Source of the DNA: an uncultured Bacteroidales bacterium
GTDB lineage: Bacteria > Bacteroidota > Bacteroidia > Bacteroidales > UBA932
Length of the DNA stretch: 39,318 bases
Assembly (NCBI GenBank): GCA_944323785.1
Contig: CALUTU010000005.1
Coordinates: 1 to 39,318 of the forward strand
Direction of reading: 5' to 3'
The position numbers and the translations under genes are program-made. Below the pieces are notes generated by a model. The model was not told the origin of the DNA, searched no databases, and was given only the letters and a program-made list of their open reading frames with translations. This document shows, in pieces, positions 1 to 7,612 of the stretch (position 1 is its first letter; every line of letters starts with the position of its first letter).

Positions 1-257
1 AACACATCGGTCATGCTTTCAGGGAAAGACACTACGTCACTCTGGTATGTGGCCTGTCCGGACAGGGATATCTGCGGTGCCCATGCGGAAGAGGCATCGG
101 CAAGGGAGAAATCCGCGATCCTGTCTATCAGTTCGAACTGGCGGATGGCCGGGTTATTGACACGGGCCAGCTGCTGGATGCCGTCGAGAGTATATTCCTC
201 GGCCGAGGCATACATCCAGGAAGACAGTACCGTTAAGAGAATTACCAGCTTTTTCAT
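1..257 (-). CDS. TolC-family outer membrane efflux protein, N-terminal part (runs off window)
   Basis: The first 85 codons of a gene that continues beyond the left edge are visible. They begin MKKLVILL with a signal peptide (residues about 1-19, cleavage plausible after YASA). Next comes a helix with the phrase LDGIQQLARVNNPAI, then a P-Q-I-S-L-S-G-Q-A strand; this is the usual start of TolC-type outer membrane factors. Such proteins form the outer-membrane exit duct of tripartite RND or ABC exporters. Its ATG overlaps the TGA of the upstream TetR gene (ATGA), so the two are probably translationally coupled and pump genes likely follow outside the window. The family call rests on a short N-terminus only. 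Confidence 0.75.
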   Translation of the reverse strand, partial: MKKLVILLTVLSSWMYASAEEYTLDGIQQLARVNNPAIRQFELIDRIADFSLADASSAWAPQISLSGQATYQSDVVSFPESMTDV

Positions 258-874
258 TTTCCCAGCATTTTCAGAATCCGCTCTGTATTTTCCGCCTTGC
301 GCTCCTCTATCATGGCCGCGACGGCCTCATCGGACACACCGAAGCAGGAACTATGGATGTCAGCGGAAATGAATGCCGATATATTGAACAGGGCCATTTC
401 AATTATGATCGTCCGGATGTCGAATCCGATGCTTAGACCTTCTTTCTCCGCCGCCTTTTTAAGGCTCGCCGCCACATCCATTATGTTTCCGTCCTGCAGT
501 GCGACAGCCGCGAACATAGCCATCCTGTCGCGATTGAAACAGATCTCCCGGAGCATGAATTTCGGCAGTTCCGGATGCCTAAGGAGGAAATCCATGTGGT
601 GGCCGACGATGTAGCGGACCTGATCCTCAAGATTCCCAGGAGCAGCGGCTCTCGCAGGAAGGCATATCGCCTCCTTGACAAATGCCATTTTCCCCTGGAT
701 GAACATCTCGAAAAGGTTCTCCTTCGTCTGAAAATAGTAATGCAGCATGGCATGTGTCACCTTCGCCCTGGCGGCTATGCTTGCCGTGGTCGTGCCGTCA
801 TACCCTTTCTCAAGAAACTCTGCATCAGCGGCTTCCAGTATCATTTGCCGTGTACTTTTCTTCTCTTCTCCCAT
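254..874 (-). CDS. TetR/AcrR-family transcriptional regulator
   Basis: This 206-residue protein has the normal size for a TetR repressor. The N-terminal helix-turn-helix covers about residues 8-55, with the typical pattern ILEAADAEFLEKGYDGTTT, then IAARAKVTHAMLHYYF and TKENLF. The remaining helices form a divergent ligand-binding and dimerisation domain, so the inducer cannot be read. It is the first gene of an operon with a TolC-like gene, which suggests control of an efflux pump. A good promoter (920-950) and a near-palindrome (889-904) lie just upstream, consistent with autoregulation. Regulation of the pump is inferred from gene order. Confidence 0.9.
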   Translation of the reverse strand: MGEEKKSTRQMILEAADAEFLEKGYDGTTTASIAARAKVTHAMLHYYFQTKENLFEMFIQGKMAFVKEAICLPARAAAPGNLEDQVRYIVGHHMDFLLRHPELPKFMLREICFNRDRMAMFAAVALQDGNIMDVAASLKKAAEKEGLSIGFDIRTIIIEMALFNISAFISADIHSSCFGVSDEAVAAMIEERKAENTERILKMLGK

Positions 875-888
875 ATTTATTAATTTTA

Positions 889-904
889 ACTAACAAGTTG
901 GTTT
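889..904. promoter_or_regulatory. Candidate TetR operator (inverted repeat)
   Basis: AACTAAC-AA-GTTGGTT is an inverted repeat of two 7-base arms with one mismatch. It lies between the predicted transcription start and the tetR start codon. Its size and position fit a TetR operator that blocks transcription of the regulator and efflux operon. A second GTTAAC-rich stretch follows at about 904-920. Confidence 0.5.
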
Positions 905-919
905 AACAATTCAGTTAAC

Positions 920-950
920 AAAAGTACGAATAATATCGATAAAACCAAAT
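920..950 (-). promoter_or_regulatory. Bacteroidales-type promoter of the tetR-efflux operon
   Basis: Read on the minus strand, TTTG (947-950) and TACTTTTG (920-927) are separated by 19 bases. This matches the phylum's -33 and -7 (TAnnTTTG) boxes. Transcription would start near 914 and read into the TetR gene through the inverted repeat. Confidence 0.75.
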
Positions 951-1291
951 TTAGGTTACAGTACCTAGAATCTTTTTGAGCAAAACATTGCGAATCTGCT
1001 GTTGCTGTTTTCGCGCACCTTCTCCGCTCACTCTCAGAAATTGATACGACGGGTGCAGTACGGGAACGGTAAGCAGAGAAGCACCCTATAAATGTAACAT
1101 CCTGAATATGTGATAGTTGCGATTTAAGCGCGAGATTTTGGCGATACCCGAGGGTACGGTAGGAACACCGTGTTTTTACAAGTTTTTGATTATTAGCTTT
1201 TTATAAAATCACACTGCTTCCATAATTACCGTTGTGTCTGCTTTTCAAGAAACATTTCGCTCTGACCACCCAAGGCGACATTTTGCAGGTG

Positions 1292-1322
1292 CTCCGGTGC
1301 TTACAGATACCGGAGTTGTAAG
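1292..1322. other. Two mutually exclusive small hairpins in the gap before tRNA-Asp
   Basis: CTCCGGT (1292-1298) can pair with ACCGGAG (1309-1315), and CTTAC (1300-1304) can pair with GTAAG (1318-1322). The two stems overlap, so only one can form at a time. No promoter or gene was found to which an attenuator could belong. Apart from this and the open stretch at 887-1189, I see nothing in the 1190-1336 gap. Confidence 0.2.
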
Positions 1323-1336
1323 GTCAGTGCATGAAA

Positions 1337-1362
1337 AAAGCCCCGATGATTTTCGGGGCTTT
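1337..1362 (-). terminator. Intrinsic terminator after tRNA-Asp
   Basis: A 10-base stem, AAAGCCCCGA with TCGGGGCTTT, is followed on the minus strand by a T-run. It lies directly downstream of the tRNA-Asp 3' end. Confidence 0.85.
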
Positions 1363-1365
1363 CTG

Positions 1366-1440
1366 CGGTGCGGACGGGGCTCGAACCCGCGACCTCCGGC
1401 GTGACAGGCCGGCATTCTAACCAGGCTGAACTACCGCACC
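1366..1440 (-). tRNA. tRNA-Asp (anticodon GTC)
   Basis: The acceptor arms GGTGCGG and CCGCACC pair. The anticodon stem CCGGC/GCCGG encloses loop CTGTCAC, giving anticodon GTC (Asp). The T-arm has GGTTCGAGCCC. No CCA is encoded after the discriminator G. A promoter lies upstream and a terminator directly downstream, so this is a single-gene unit. Confidence 0.95.
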
Positions 1441-1476
1441 GTTTCTGTTTGTTTCCTTCGTTTCCGAAAGGGACTG

Positions 1477-1507
1477 CAAAGATATAGCGTTTTTACTTAT
1501 TTGCAAA
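1477..1507 (-). promoter_or_regulatory. Promoter of tRNA-Asp
   Basis: On the minus strand, TTTG (1504-1507) is followed after 19 bases by TATCTTTG (1477-1484), an exact TAnnTTTG match. The predicted start is about 30 bases upstream of the mature tRNA. Confidence 0.75.
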
Positions 1508-1521
1508 TTTTTTTGCAAAAA

Positions 1522-2076
1522 TCACTGCACTTTTTTGAAAAATGAAAAATGGACGTTCCCGTACTTGCGTTCCCTGTCAAAATGGGGATGAGTGGTAAAG
1601 GAATAAGTTCCAGGATGTTCCAGTATCAGCAGGCCGCCTTTCCGGAGCAGGCCGCCGGGAACTTCAGGAGCATTGAAGACTTTGTCGGGGATAGTGTCCA
1701 GCCCGTCAATATCGTATGGAGGATCCGCAAACACAATATCGAAATCCAACTTGCAGATATTCAGGAAATCGAACACATTGTGACGGACCACATGCATTCC
1801 CTTTATATTAAATGATGCGGCCGTCCTCTTTATAAACGCAACGTGAAGCGGGTTCATCTCCACTGAATATATCTCCTGCACTCCTCTGGAGGCAAATTCG
1901 TAGGAAATGCTGCCTGTGCCTGAAAAAAGATCCAGCACACGCATGGTCGAAAGGTCATAGGCATTGTCAAGCATATTGAAAAGTCCTTCCTTGGCGAAGT
2001 CGGTCGTCGGCCTTGCCTTGAACCCGGACGGAGGAAATATCGCCCTGCCCTTCAGACTGCCCCCTATTATTCTCAT
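1522..2076 (-). CDS. rsmD: 16S rRNA (guanine-966-N2)-methyltransferase RsmD
   Basis: This 184-residue protein begins MRIIGGSLKGR, the hallmark RsmD start. It has the SAM-binding loop LDLFSGTGSISYE at about residues 49-61 and the catalytic motif FADPPYD near residue 115. RsmD methylates G966 of 16S rRNA during assembly of the small ribosomal subunit, using S-adenosylmethionine. It is the last gene of a three-gene minus-strand operon. Its start overlaps the end of the DUF3822-like gene by four bases, a pairing I recall as common in Bacteroidetes. Length and motifs are normal. Confidence 0.96.
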   Translation of the reverse strand: MRIIGGSLKGRAIFPPSGFKARPTTDFAKEGLFNMLDNAYDLSTMRVLDLFSGTGSISYEFASRGVQEIYSVEMNPLHVAFIKRTAASFNIKGMHVVRHNVFDFLNICKLDFDIVFADPPYDIDGLDTIPDKVFNAPEVPGGLLRKGGLLILEHPGTYSFTTHPHFDRERKYGNVHFSFFKKVQ

Positions 2077-2750
2077 GATATGAAAGCTAATCTTGCAAAA
2101 TATTTACACAGTTCATCCCGCACCTTGTCCGACACCTTTCCAAATATGTGCAGACAAGTATGCTCAGGATTGAACATTACCTCCTTCGTAACCGAGAATA
2201 TAAAATATTCAGCCGTAGCTATATCCCCTGCAGGGAAACTATTGGCAAAAAGCAGACGGTCCCTCTCCGCTGCAGCTATATGCAGCATCCCCTCTGTGAA
2301 GGATACCAGAAGACGGTTATTGTCGGTGATGGATGATATACGGTCGATCAGCATATAGGCGGTGGGATAGAACCTGACATTCTTATTCAGTGCTGTCAGT
2401 CCGCTGTATATGCTTTCAGGGACAGCGAACACCATAACCGCCTTGCGCGAAGGCATGTCCAGGGTAAGAATCCTGTCATCCGGCTGAATGTCCCGCACTG
2501 AACGCAGATACATTCCAGGACTCTCTTTTGAATAATGAGAAACTGGCACCAGTGTGTATTTCCACGTAGTGAAATACACCGAGACTGCTGAAAATTGTCT
2601 GCCTAGTACCTGAGCCAACTCATTTACAGACAAATCGACCGGACACGGATGACTCTCCTGTGCGGTCTGAGTCCCGTTCCGGTCATATATGGTAAAAGAA
2701 TAACCACTCAAGTCTAGTTGAATGGTTATCCTGTGCTGTGAGCCGGACAT
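2073..2750 (-). CDS. DUF3822-like protein
   Basis: This 225-residue soluble protein has no signal peptide. It has alternating strands typical of an actin-like or ASKHA fold, for example LSGYSFTIYDRNG near the N-terminus and LLVSFTEGMLHIAAAERDRLLFANSF in the middle (about residues 147-172). In Bacteroidetes, DUF3822 family members usually sit immediately upstream of rsmD, as here with a 4-base overlap. The assignment uses that context plus general resemblance. Biochemical function is unknown. Confidence 0.7.
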   Translation of the reverse strand: MSGSQHRITIQLDLSGYSFTIYDRNGTQTAQESHPCPVDLSVNELAQVLGRQFSAVSVYFTTWKYTLVPVSHYSKESPGMYLRSVRDIQPDDRILTLDMPSRKAVMVFAVPESIYSGLTALNKNVRFYPTAYMLIDRISSITDNNRLLVSFTEGMLHIAAAERDRLLFANSFPAGDIATAEYFIFSVTKEVMFNPEHTCLHIFGKVSDKVRDELCKYFARLAFIS

Positions 2751-2755
2751 CTGAA

Positions 2756-3370
2756 TTACTCCCAGTTACCGGCGTTGTTGTTGGGATTGTTGATATCTCC
2801 GACTTTCAGACCGGGATACTGTCCCATATCCTCTTTTTCCGCTTTAAGATTGACAACCAACTGTCTGTCCAGACCTCTAAGCAGATCATCATAAGACATA
2901 GTAGCCTCAAACAGGGGAATCTCAATACCGGAAACCTTTCTGATTACGGACTCCATATGTATACGCTTACCGCCGGAGAAAGGAATAAAGCTGATGGAAT
3001 CAATCATTGCGCCCTTGCCTTTGAGCAGCGTATCTCTTACCATAATCTCGATACTGTCGCGGCTTACTCTTCCCTCAGCGACTGCGACAGAGTCATCCAT
3101 GGAACCGATCTGTCTGACGATGGTGATCTTGCCGTTCTTATAGAAGTCTATCAGAGAGTCAGTAGTTGAAAGGAATCTACGGTTGGACTCCTTGTAAACC
3201 TCCTGCAACGTTCTGATACTCATCAGCCTGTCAATAGCGACAGCTTCTCTTCTATCTACCTCTTTCTGGAATCTGACAGGCTGCATCACGCTGTCATACA
3301 CAAGATATACCAAAAGAATAATCAACAGAGGAAAGACTACATAAGTCAAAACCTTAAAGAGTGTTTTCAT
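2756..3370 (-). CDS. Membrane-anchored conserved hypothetical protein
   Basis: The protein has 204 residues. One hydrophobic helix (residues about 8-26, TYVVFPLLIILLVYLVY) is followed by a charged region of about 175 residues, probably extracytoplasmic or a cytoplasmic tail. I see no catalytic motif. The region after the helix (QPVRFQKEVDRREAVAIDRL) looks helical. The C-terminus has an asparagine-rich tract (NNPNNNAGN). It is the promoter-proximal gene of the operon that continues into the DUF3822-like gene (5-base gap) and rsmD. I do not recognise the family beyond a general impression that Bacteroidales conserve it at this place. Confidence 0.75.
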   Translation of the reverse strand: MKTLFKVLTYVVFPLLIILLVYLVYDSVMQPVRFQKEVDRREAVAIDRLMSIRTLQEVYKESNRRFLSTTDSLIDFYKNGKITIVRQIGSMDDSVAVAEGRVSRDSIEIMVRDTLLKGKGAMIDSISFIPFSGGKRIHMESVIRKVSGIEIPLFEATMSYDDLLRGLDRQLVVNLKAEKEDMGQYPGLKVGDINNPNNNAGNWE

Positions 3371-3414
3371 TGTCAGTATAAAAATTTAATTCGTTTTACT
3401 ATTCAATATGCCGA

Positions 3415-3445
3415 CAAAAGTAAAAATAATAATTAGGACTTGCAA
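3415..3445 (-). promoter_or_regulatory. Promoter of the rsmD operon
   Basis: On the minus strand, TTG (3443-3445) and TACTTTTG (3415-3422) are separated by 20 bases. The box lies 45 bases upstream of the first gene's ATG. Confidence 0.6.
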
Positions 3446-3453
3446 TATATTTT

Positions 3454-3461
3454 TAATTTTG
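3454..3461 (+). promoter_or_regulatory. -7 box (TAATTTTG) for the DHH phosphoesterase operon
   Basis: TAATTTTG matches TAnnTTTG and lies 20 bases before the chosen ATG at 3482. I find no clear -33 box at the right distance. Its position supports the start at 3482 over an in-frame ATG at 3440, which lies upstream of the box. Confidence 0.5.
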
Positions 3462-3481
3462 CAACCATAAAATTTATCCGT

Positions 3482-4507
3482 ATGACTGTAGAAGAACTGG
3501 CCCTGGGTTTTGAAAAACTGCTGGACGGGAAAAAGAAAGTGACCATTATCAGCCACTTCAATCCTGACGGGGACGCTGTCGGCTCATCTGTCGGTCTGAA
3601 CTGGTTTCTTTTGGAGAGGGGATACAGTTCATGCATCGTGCTGCCCTCCGCCGCACCGCCATTTCTGGATTTTCTGGATCCGGAGCATTCCATTATATAT
3701 TATACCGAGGACAAGAAAAGGGCAAAGGATGCCGTCAATGGCTGCGATCTTATCGTATGCCTGGACTTCAACAAGCCGGGAAGGACAGAATGGATGTCTG
3801 ATCTTCTGACATCAGCCAAAGCCGACAAAGTCATGATAGACCATCATCCCAACGCTGTCCGCGAAGGATTCAATATAGTAATATCCGATGAAGATGCATC
3901 CTCGACATGCGAACTGCTCTTCAGAGTCCTCATGGCCTTCAGGCACACTGGTGGCAGGGCTTCCAGCCTGAGTATCAAGAGCCTCTCCGCCATCACGGCC
4001 GGCATTCTGACTGACACCAACAACTTCAACAACTCCGTCACTCCATATACGTTCAACGTCGCAGCCGAGATGCTGAAAGCCGGTGTTGATTTCGACTTCC
4101 TCAACAATATGCTGTTCAAGAGATTCTCGGAATCCAGGATGAGGCTGATGGGACATCTGCTGAAAGAGTCTATGGAACTGGACACCGGGACTGAGGCTTC
4201 ATGTATGGTGCTCACTATGGAGGATAAAAAGAATTATGGGATTCAGGACGGGGATTCAGAAGGATTTGTCAACCTTCCGCTTATGATAGGAAACATCGAA
4301 ATTTCAGCGTTCTTCAATGAGACAGAAGACTTTATCAAAGTGTCTCTCAGATCGAAAGGACGCATATCCGTCAACGCTCTCGCCAAGGCGTACTTCAACG
4401 GCGGAGGGCATGAGCGGGCCGCAGGCGGAAGACTGTATATCCCGATAGCTCAAGTCAGGGACTATTTCCGGCAGTCCTTGGAACAATTCTTGCTGAACAA
4501 CCGATGA
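3482..4507 (+). CDS. nrnA: DHH-family phosphoesterase (NrnA-like oligoribonuclease / pAp phosphatase)
   Basis: This 341-residue protein has the DHH motif set: HFNPDGDAVGSSVGL at about residues 22-36, CLDFN, and DHHPN at about 120-124, with a DHHA1-type C-terminus containing FNGGGHERAAGG. The aspartates and histidines bind two metal ions, usually manganese. NrnA-type enzymes degrade short RNA oligomers and 3'-phosphoadenosine-5'-phosphate; other bimetal DHH hydrolases look similar, so the substrate is inferred. It starts an operon: its TGA overlaps the next gene's ATG (ATGA). The start was chosen because MTVEELALGFEKLL is the natural family N-terminus and lies just after a -7 box. Confidence 0.85.
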   Translation: MTVEELALGFEKLLDGKKKVTIISHFNPDGDAVGSSVGLNWFLLERGYSSCIVLPSAAPPFLDFLDPEHSIIYYTEDKKRAKDAVNGCDLIVCLDFNKPGRTEWMSDLLTSAKADKVMIDHHPNAVREGFNIVISDEDASSTCELLFRVLMAFRHTGGRASSLSIKSLSAITAGILTDTNNFNNSVTPYTFNVAAEMLKAGVDFDFLNNMLFKRFSESRMRLMGHLLKESMELDTGTEASCMVLTMEDKKNYGIQDGDSEGFVNLPLMIGNIEISAFFNETEDFIKVSLRSKGRISVNALAKAYFNGGGHERAAGGRLYIPIAQVRDYFRQSLEQFLLNNR

Positions 4508-5055
4508 CCATGCGAACAATAAGACATATAATGATAGCCGTCACGGCAGCCGCCGGTCTGATCTCATGCGCGAATGAGGACAAAAAGCTCACCATAGCAG
4601 ACCAGGAGGCGGCTATAGACTCGTACATCACTCAGAATTATGCGAACAACACAGTGGTCCGCAGAAACGGCTCCAACCGCGTAATTCTGGACTCGACTTC
4701 TGTAAATATTCAGGACTCCCTGGAATACGGAGATTCCCTTTACTTCTACTATGCCGGATATATTTTCACCAGCTCTCCGTCCACACTTTTCAGCACAAAC
4801 AATTCCACTGTTGCCGAGCAACATGGATTCATCGTATCTGACCCAGACTATTCGGTACGGAAAATCTTGTTCAATGAAGGATGCCTTGTCAACGGACTGG
4901 AAAATGGGCTGTATGGAGTAAAAGACGGCGGACACTATTTGATTCTGTTTTCCGCCCAGTACGGATTTTACGACTCTTACGTATACAACATACCGAAACT
5001 GTCCGCCCTAGCTTACGAAATCTGGGTAGACAGAGTTATCAAAAAAGAAGAATGA
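4504..5055 (+). CDS. FKBP-like lipoprotein (first of two)
   Basis: The protein has 183 residues. A signal peptide with lipobox GLISC places the lipidated cysteine at about residue 19. After a linker the sequence resembles an FKBP-type peptidyl-prolyl isomerase domain. It has a central DSLYFYYAGYIF strand and a C-terminal half with LVNGLENGL, KDGGHYLILFSAQYGF, then IPKLSALAYEIWV. The aromatic active-site set is only partly recognisable, so isomerase activity is uncertain. It probably acts on the periplasmic face of a membrane. It overlaps both neighbours by four bases, so it is translationally coupled to the DHH gene and to the second lipoprotein. Confidence 0.8.
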   Translation: MTMRTIRHIMIAVTAAAGLISCANEDKKLTIADQEAAIDSYITQNYANNTVVRRNGSNRVILDSTSVNIQDSLEYGDSLYFYYAGYIFTSSPSTLFSTNNSTVAEQHGFIVSDPDYSVRKILFNEGCLVNGLENGLYGVKDGGHYLILFSAQYGFYDSYVYNIPKLSALAYEIWVDRVIKKEE

Positions 5056-6020
5056 CAATGAACATACTTAATAAAATATTACTGGCTTCAGCCACTGCAT
5101 TTCTGGCATTCTCCTGCGCGGAAGAGAAAGACGAATCATCCGAATCTGTTCAGAACCGTATTCTACAGGCATTTGTAGAGACACATTACCCCGATGCAAG
5201 GCAGACAGCCTCCGGTCTCTACATAATAGATTCCATTCCAGGCACAGGACGGGTCCTGGATGAAGATTCTTATGCATTAGTTGACTACACGATAACTTAC
5301 CTCGACGGCAGTTATTATTCATATACCAGTGACAGCATAGCTAGACAGCTTGGAGAGTATACTCCTTCTGGCTATTATCATCCGCGTATTCTGGATGTAG
5401 CCGAAAGCAACGCCGGTATAAAAGAGATTCTGACCGGAATGAAGGAAGGCGGAATGGTAAAGGCTATCATCCCGGCCACACTCCTGGACGGAGAAAGCGG
5501 CAGTGAGATAATTCACAGTGACGGTTCCTCCAGGATTTATGAATTTTATCTAAGAGAGGTCATAGGCAACGCATACGCTTACCAGGTCCAGCAATTGGAA
5601 GATTTCTCCGACAAGTCCTACAATCTTGATTCAACGGAATACGGATTTTATTTCACAAAGAATCTATATACCATAGACTCTTTGCAAAGCGGTGAAAGTG
5701 CAGATGTGCGTTACGTCGGCAAGTATCTGGACGGTACTGTTTTCGACACCAATATTGAGGATACTGCAAAAAAATACCGTATATATTCTTCTTCCAACGA
5801 ATATGACGCTATTTCCTTCAAATACCAGGACAGCGAGGAAGAAACTTTGTCTGCCAACTCATTTGTTGACGGATTCACAAAAGCTCTGTGGCGTATGGGT
5901 TATGGAGATCACGGTGTGGCATATTTCTATTCCGAGCTAGGATATGGGGACAACGGGAACAGCAATATTCCAGGATACGTACCTCTTTTCTTTGAGCTAT
6001 GGATTGAAGAGAAGGATTAA
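5052..6020 (+). CDS. FKBP-like lipoprotein with two tandem domains
   Basis: The protein has 322 residues. The signal peptide is MTMNILNKILLASATAFLAF, with the lipid cysteine at about residue 22 (AFSC). Two FKBP-like units follow. The first covers about residues 65-180 (ALVDYTITYLDG, then EILTGMKEGGMVKAIIP). The second covers about 210-320 (SADVRYVGKYLDGTVFDTN, then SFVDGFTKALWRMGYGD and IPGYVPLFFELWI). Periplasmic FKBPs assist folding of exported proteins. The catalytic pocket is not fully conserved by eye. The start at 5052 overlaps the previous stop; a second ATG six bases later is an equally plausible start. An in-frame ATG at 4881 lies inside the preceding gene and is rejected. Confidence 0.82.
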   Translation: MTMNILNKILLASATAFLAFSCAEEKDESSESVQNRILQAFVETHYPDARQTASGLYIIDSIPGTGRVLDEDSYALVDYTITYLDGSYYSYTSDSIARQLGEYTPSGYYHPRILDVAESNAGIKEILTGMKEGGMVKAIIPATLLDGESGSEIIHSDGSSRIYEFYLREVIGNAYAYQVQQLEDFSDKSYNLDSTEYGFYFTKNLYTIDSLQSGESADVRYVGKYLDGTVFDTNIEDTAKKYRIYSSSNEYDAISFKYQDSEEETLSANSFVDGFTKALWRMGYGDHGVAYFYSELGYGDNGNSNIPGYVPLFFELWIEEKD

Positions 6021-6030
6021 AATACCGGAT

Positions 6031-7491
6031 ATGACCAAAAAGAGAGTCTTTATCACCGGGGCCACCGGCAATATGGGCGGAGCGGCTCTCAAGGAACTGC
6101 TCGGACGCAGGGACAGATTCGACATAGTGCTGCTGGCACGTCCCGGTAAGAAAAATATCAAGAAGCTTAAATACCTTAAGGACGAACCCGGAGTCGATAT
6201 CATCTGGGGCGACCTGACCGACTATGACAGTGTGCTCAAAGGCGTTACCGGAGCGGACTACGTACTGCATATCGGAGGAATGGTTTCCCCTGCCGCAGAT
6301 ATGTATCCGGAGCGCACACTGAAAGTCAATGTTCAGGGTGCATGTAACGTTGTCAATGCCGTCAAGGCCCAGCCCAACCGGGATGACATCGGAGTCGTGT
6401 ACATCGGCTCCGTGGCTCAGGTCGGCAACCATCTGCCTCCAAGGCACTGGGGACGGACAGGAGACCCGATATACACCAGCATATTCGACTGGTACTCAGT
6501 GTCAAAATGCCTCGCAGAACTGATATTCACCGAGTCCGGCCTGAAAAAATGGGTGTCGATACGCCAGACGGGAATGCTCTACCCTGCCCTGCTGATGAAA
6601 GCCAACGACCCGATAGCCTGCCATGTACCCCTTAAGGGCGTGCTGGAATGGAGTACGCTGGAGGACTCAGGACGGGTCTGCGCCAATGTCTGCGAGGACT
6701 GGGTGCCTGATAGTTTCTGGAGAAGGTTCTACAACCTCAGCAGCGGCCCGTCGTTCCGTCTGACCAACTACGAATTCGAAAGTATGCTGCTCAAGGGCAT
6801 GGGCTGTCCTCCCGTAGAGAAGGTATTCGGTGCCGATTGGTTCGCGACCAAGAATTTTCACGGGGAATGGTATCTGGACTCGGACAGACTGGAGGAGATA
6901 CTTCACTTCCGCGAAGGCATAACTGCCGAAGAATATTTCAAACGCATGAAGAAGCAGCTTCCGTGGTTTTTCTCCCTTGCTCCGCTTGCTCCAGCCTTCG
7001 CTATCAAGGCGTTCATGAAGCATGTAGCAATATCCAATCCACTCGGAACGCTTTACTGGTTCAGACACGGAAACACTGAGCGTATCAAGGCGCACTTCGG
7101 CTCACTGGAGGAATGGAAAGCCATCCCGGACTGGAAACACCAGAACCTCAGCCGCCCCTCGGACGACCCGGAGAAAGCCGTCGTGCTGCATCACGGCTAC
7201 GATGAGACCAAGCCTGCCACAGAACTCGATATAGAGGATATGAAAGCTGCGGCCCGCTTCCGTGGCGGAGAATGCCTTTCGGCCTGCATGACAAAAGGAG
7301 ACCTGTTCACCCCGCTCAGATGGAAATGCCAGTTCGGCCACGAGTTCGAGATGACCCCCAACGCAGTCCTACGCGGCGGCCACTGGTGCCCGGACTGCCT
7401 GCCCAAATACGACCCGGCCAACCCCAACCCCTGGAACTTCGAGGCCATCGCCGCCGGCAATCCCTTCTTCGCCCAGGTCTACGATCACTAG
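6031..7491 (+). CDS. NAD(P)-dependent epimerase/dehydratase with C-terminal zinc ribbon
   Basis: The protein has 486 residues. Residues 1-200 are an extended short-chain dehydrogenase domain: GATGNMGG nucleotide loop (10-17), D61 after a strand, Ser127 in YIGSVAQVG, and catalytic YxxxK at 155-159 (YSVSK). A substrate region runs to about 350. The tail carries C433, H437, C453 and C456 in a WKC-x3-H ... WCPDC arrangement, which looks like a small zinc ribbon of the kind seen in nucleic-acid-associated proteins. Substrate is unknown. It follows the lipoprotein genes by 10 bases in the same operon. The family's usual size is about 300-350, so the tail is an added module. Confidence 0.85.
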   Translation: MTKKRVFITGATGNMGGAALKELLGRRDRFDIVLLARPGKKNIKKLKYLKDEPGVDIIWGDLTDYDSVLKGVTGADYVLHIGGMVSPAADMYPERTLKVNVQGACNVVNAVKAQPNRDDIGVVYIGSVAQVGNHLPPRHWGRTGDPIYTSIFDWYSVSKCLAELIFTESGLKKWVSIRQTGMLYPALLMKANDPIACHVPLKGVLEWSTLEDSGRVCANVCEDWVPDSFWRRFYNLSSGPSFRLTNYEFESMLLKGMGCPPVEKVFGADWFATKNFHGEWYLDSDRLEEILHFREGITAEEYFKRMKKQLPWFFSLAPLAPAFAIKAFMKHVAISNPLGTLYWFRHGNTERIKAHFGSLEEWKAIPDWKHQNLSRPSDDPEKAVVLHHGYDETKPATELDIEDMKAAARFRGGECLSACMTKGDLFTPLRWKCQFGHEFEMTPNAVLRGGHWCPDCLPKYDPANPNPWNFEAIAAGNPFFAQVYDH

Positions 7492-7502
7492 TCAGCCATT
7501 AA

Positions 7503-7596
7503 TTGCAATAATATAGTACTTCCGGAAATCCTCCCCGCAAGCGGGTCCCCTCCCTTTTCGGGAGCCAAAGTTTCCGGAAGTACTATATTATTGCGA
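7503..7596. repeat. 24-bp perfect inverted repeat enclosing two smaller hairpins (cloverleaf-like)
   Basis: The arms 7505-7528 and 7571-7594 are perfectly complementary over 24 bases and flank 42 bases. The pairing extends two more positions to 7503-7596 if a G-T wobble is allowed. Inside are CCCG-CAAG-CGGG (7534-7545) and CTCCC-TTTTC-GGGAG (7550-7564). The unit fills the gap between two convergent genes. A terminator would not need such a long stem and there is no T-run, so a palindromic or MITE-like repeat is more likely. A role in ending transcription from both sides is possible. Confidence 0.8.
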
Positions 7597-7612
7597 CAGC
7601 AAAACAAAGGAG

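Larger units (their letters stand above)
887..1189 (-). other. ATG-less open stretch overlapping the tetR promoter; possible dispersed element
   Basis: This minus-strand frame is open for 100 codons, closed by TAA at both ends (1190-1192 and 887-889), with no ATG. The translation includes SQLSHIQDVTFIGCFSAYR and SESERRRCAKTATADSQCF, and its last codons coincide with the tetR promoter and operator. I recall very similar translations annotated as short hypothetical proteins in other Bacteroidales, which would suggest a conserved non-coding or repeated DNA element rather than a protein. That recollection is unverified. Small inverted repeats such as ACGGT/ACCGT (about 1155-1170) lie inside it. 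Confidence 0.4.
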
